64,000 bases of DNA, from NCBI RefSeq assembly GCF_029893635.1, contig NZ_JARXYR010000002.1, positions 1,525,001 to 1,589,000 on the forward strand, in the 5' to 3' direction. Shown here one piece after another: positions 62,770 through 64,000 of the stretch. Each line of letters starts with the position of its first letter. Positions within the stretch are counted from its first letter, which is position 1. The translations under genes were made by a program, and so were the position numbers. Source of the DNA: Variovorax sp. TBS-050B (GTDB lineage Bacteria > Pseudomonadota > Gammaproteobacteria > Burkholderiales > Burkholderiaceae_C). The notes beneath the pieces are model-generated. The model made no database searches, was not told the origin of the DNA, and was given only the letters and a program-made list of their open reading frames with translations.

Positions 62770-62797
62770 GGGCGCGCACACCCACGAGAGCCCCGCC

Positions 62798-63595
62798 ATG
62801 AACGACAACGACGACAAGCGATCCTTCTTCTCATTCCCGCGGGGCATCCGCATCGCTGCGTTGGCGTTCGCCTTCGCGCTGCCGCTCGCGGCCGCGGCGC
62901 AGCAGGCCTACACGCGCGGTCCCGTCAACCTGCGGGCCGGGCCTTCGGGCGACTATCCCCTGGTGGCGCGCCTCTCGCCGGGCCAGCCGCTCGACGTGCT
63001 CGGCTGCACCAGCGGTTACGGCTGGTGCGACGTGGTGCTGCCCGACGGCGGGCGCGGCTGGGTCTGGTCGCGCAGCCTCGACTACGCCTGGCAGGCGCAG
63101 CGCGTGCCGGTCGCGACCTATGGCGCGGCCATCGGCATTCCGATCGTGACCTTCGTGATCGGCAGCTACTGGGCCGACTACTACCGCGACCGCCCCTGGT
63201 ACGGCGAGCGCCGCTGGTGGGGCGGCCGCCCGCCGCCGCCGCCCGTGGCCGGCTGGCGCCCGCCGCCGCCGATCCGCCCGGCATGGCAGCCCCGGCCGTG
63301 GCCCGGTCCCGGCTTCAAGCCCGCGCCGGGGCCCGGCTACCGGCCGCAGCCCGCGCACGGTCCGCGCCCGCAGCCCGGGCCGGGCTTCCGCCCGCCGTCC
63401 GATCCCGGCTTCAGGCCGCCGCGTCCGCAGCCGGTGCAGCGCCCGGGACCGCCGCCTCGTCCGCCGCAGATGCACCCCGGCGGCGGTCGGCACGAGGGTG
63501 GCGGTGGCGGGCGTCCGCACGGGAGAGGCGAGGGCGGGGGCCGCGGCGGTGGCGAGGGCGGCGGCAAGGGCGGCGGGCACGGGCCGCACCGCTGA
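62798..63595 (+). CDS. Exported SH3-domain protein with Pro/Gly-rich tail
   Basis: A 265-residue protein with a signal sequence (IRIAALAFAFALPLAAAAQQ, residues about 17-36) and a bacterial SH3 domain at about 38-93 (VNLRAGPSGDYPLVARLSPG, YGWCDVVLPDGGRGWVWSR). A hydrophobic patch (AAIGIPIVTFVIGSYWADYY) is followed by about 130 residues of proline-rich repeats of the form PGPGFRP and a Gly/His/Arg tail. It probably binds the cell wall or resides in the envelope. The start at 62798 is supported by the promoter and the signal peptide. Confidence 0.8.
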   Translation: MNDNDDKRSFFSFPRGIRIAALAFAFALPLAAAAQQAYTRGPVNLRAGPSGDYPLVARLSPGQPLDVLGCTSGYGWCDVVLPDGGRGWVWSRSLDYAWQAQRVPVATYGAAIGIPIVTFVIGSYWADYYRDRPWYGERRWWGGRPPPPPVAGWRPPPPIRPAWQPRPWPGPGFKPAPGPGYRPQPAHGPRPQPGPGFRPPSDPGFRPPRPQPVQRPGPPPRPPQMHPGGGRHEGGGGGRPHGRGEGGGRGGGEGGGKGGGHGPHR

Positions 63596-63612
63596 TCGGC
63601 CGGGGACCGGGG

Positions 63613-64000
63613 TCAGCGGCCACCGGTCCAGGGATCGAACAGCTTGACGGCGGTCTGCTCGAAATCGCGCACGTTGCGCGTGACGAGCGTGAAGCGGTGT
63701 GCAATGGCCGTCGCAGCGATCATCGCGTCGCGGTAATCCTTGGGATCGGGCACGTGCATCGGTGCGCAGAGCATCGCGGCTCTGTCGTCGAACGGGAGGA
63801 TGCGCCCGTCGAAGGCATCGCGAAGGCCGTCGAACCACCGGCGCAGCGCACCGCCCTGCGGCGGCTCTCTGCGTTCCAGCCGCAGGATGCCCGTCTCGAG
63901 TTCGAGCACGGTGATCGCCGACAGAAAGAAGCTGCTCTGCGGAACCGATGCGGCCCATTCCCGGACCGCGGCCGACGGGTTCGGCTTTGCCGTGCCGGAG
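63613..64000 (-). CDS. PIN-domain toxin (VapC/FitB-like), cut by the right edge
   Basis: Predicted ribonuclease toxin of a type II toxin-antitoxin pair. The visible 128 residues read from ANPSAAVREWAASVPQ through SAITVLELETGILRLERREP to DPKDYRDAMIAATAIAHRFT and LVTRNVRDFEQTAVKLFDPW. PIN acidic residues are Glu in ELETG and Asp in RDAMIAA. The N-terminus, with the LDTNV-type motif, lies outside the window, as would an upstream antitoxin. The frame is open to base 64000. It is convergent with the SH3-protein gene. Confidence 0.85.
   Translation of the reverse strand, partial: SGTAKPNPSAAVREWAASVPQSSFFLSAITVLELETGILRLERREPPQGGALRRWFDGLRDAFDGRILPFDDRAAMLCAPMHVPDPKDYRDAMIAATAIAHRFTLVTRNVRDFEQTAVKLFDPWTGGR

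Overview
The window is GC-rich, densely packed bacterial chromosome, most likely from a betaproteobacterium of the Comamonadaceae (Variovorax-like). Support for this: very strong G/C bias at third codon positions, many LysR regulators beside catabolic genes, a Bug/TctC binding protein, a homocysteine-methyltransferase domain encoded as a separate metH gene, and GC-rich intergenic repeats of the kind I associate with this family. The genus is an inference from gene content. I see no rRNA, tRNA, CRISPR array, insertion sequence, integrase or phage module, and no gene-free stretch longer than about 300 bases.

Layout. 1-7.9 kb: the 3' end of acetoacetyl-CoA synthetase, a 2OG-Fe(II) oxygenase, a small membrane protein, a LysR/gcdH/CoA-transferase module for glutarate or lysine breakdown, a CopD-like membrane protein, a PEP-mutase-family lyase and a uracil-DNA-glycosylase-like protein. 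7.9-15.9 kb: a leftward catabolic operon (intradiol dioxygenase, SDR, BKACE beta-keto acid cleavage enzyme, MDR reductase, cupin, frameshifted Bug binding protein, exported amidohydrolase) with a divergent LacI regulator and clear LacI-type operators. 15.9-32.5 kb: mixed accessory metabolism and LysR regulators, including an aliphatic amidase gene with a terminator-like hairpin in its leader, glutaminase, an alkyl/aryl sulfatase, and a LysR gene flanked by two small genes that share a TAGGG/CCCTA promoter motif. 32.5-45.7 kb: GTP-dependent PEP carboxykinase, threonine dehydratase, a double AAA+ ATPase, an S41 protease lipoprotein, a nucleoside hydrolase lipoprotein behind tandem LacI-type operators, and a binding-protein/hybrid-kinase pair. 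45.7-47.7 kb: recQ.

48-61.5 kb: a complete histidine-utilisation (hut) locus: NitT/TauT-type ABC importer, hutC, hutH (frameshifted in this sequence), hutU, an IclR regulator, a second amino-acid binding protein and permease, hutD, hutI, hutF, hutG. HutF plus HutG define the five-step route: histidine to urocanate, imidazolonepropionate, formimidoylglutamate, formylglutamate, then glutamate and formate. Three HutC-type operators mark the two main promoters. After this come the metH methyltransferase part, an SH3 protein and a truncated PIN/VapC toxin.

Most unusual features: (i) three related copies of a ~125-bp inverted-repeat element, each starting 8-12 bases after a stop codon and filling the gap to the next same-strand gene; (ii) GC-rich intergenic repeats that have entered coding sequence, one of them splitting the zinc-binding cysteines of RecQ and another at the 5' end of hutD; (iii) a probable transcription attenuator in front of amiE; (iv) single-base frameshifts in two otherwise intact genes.
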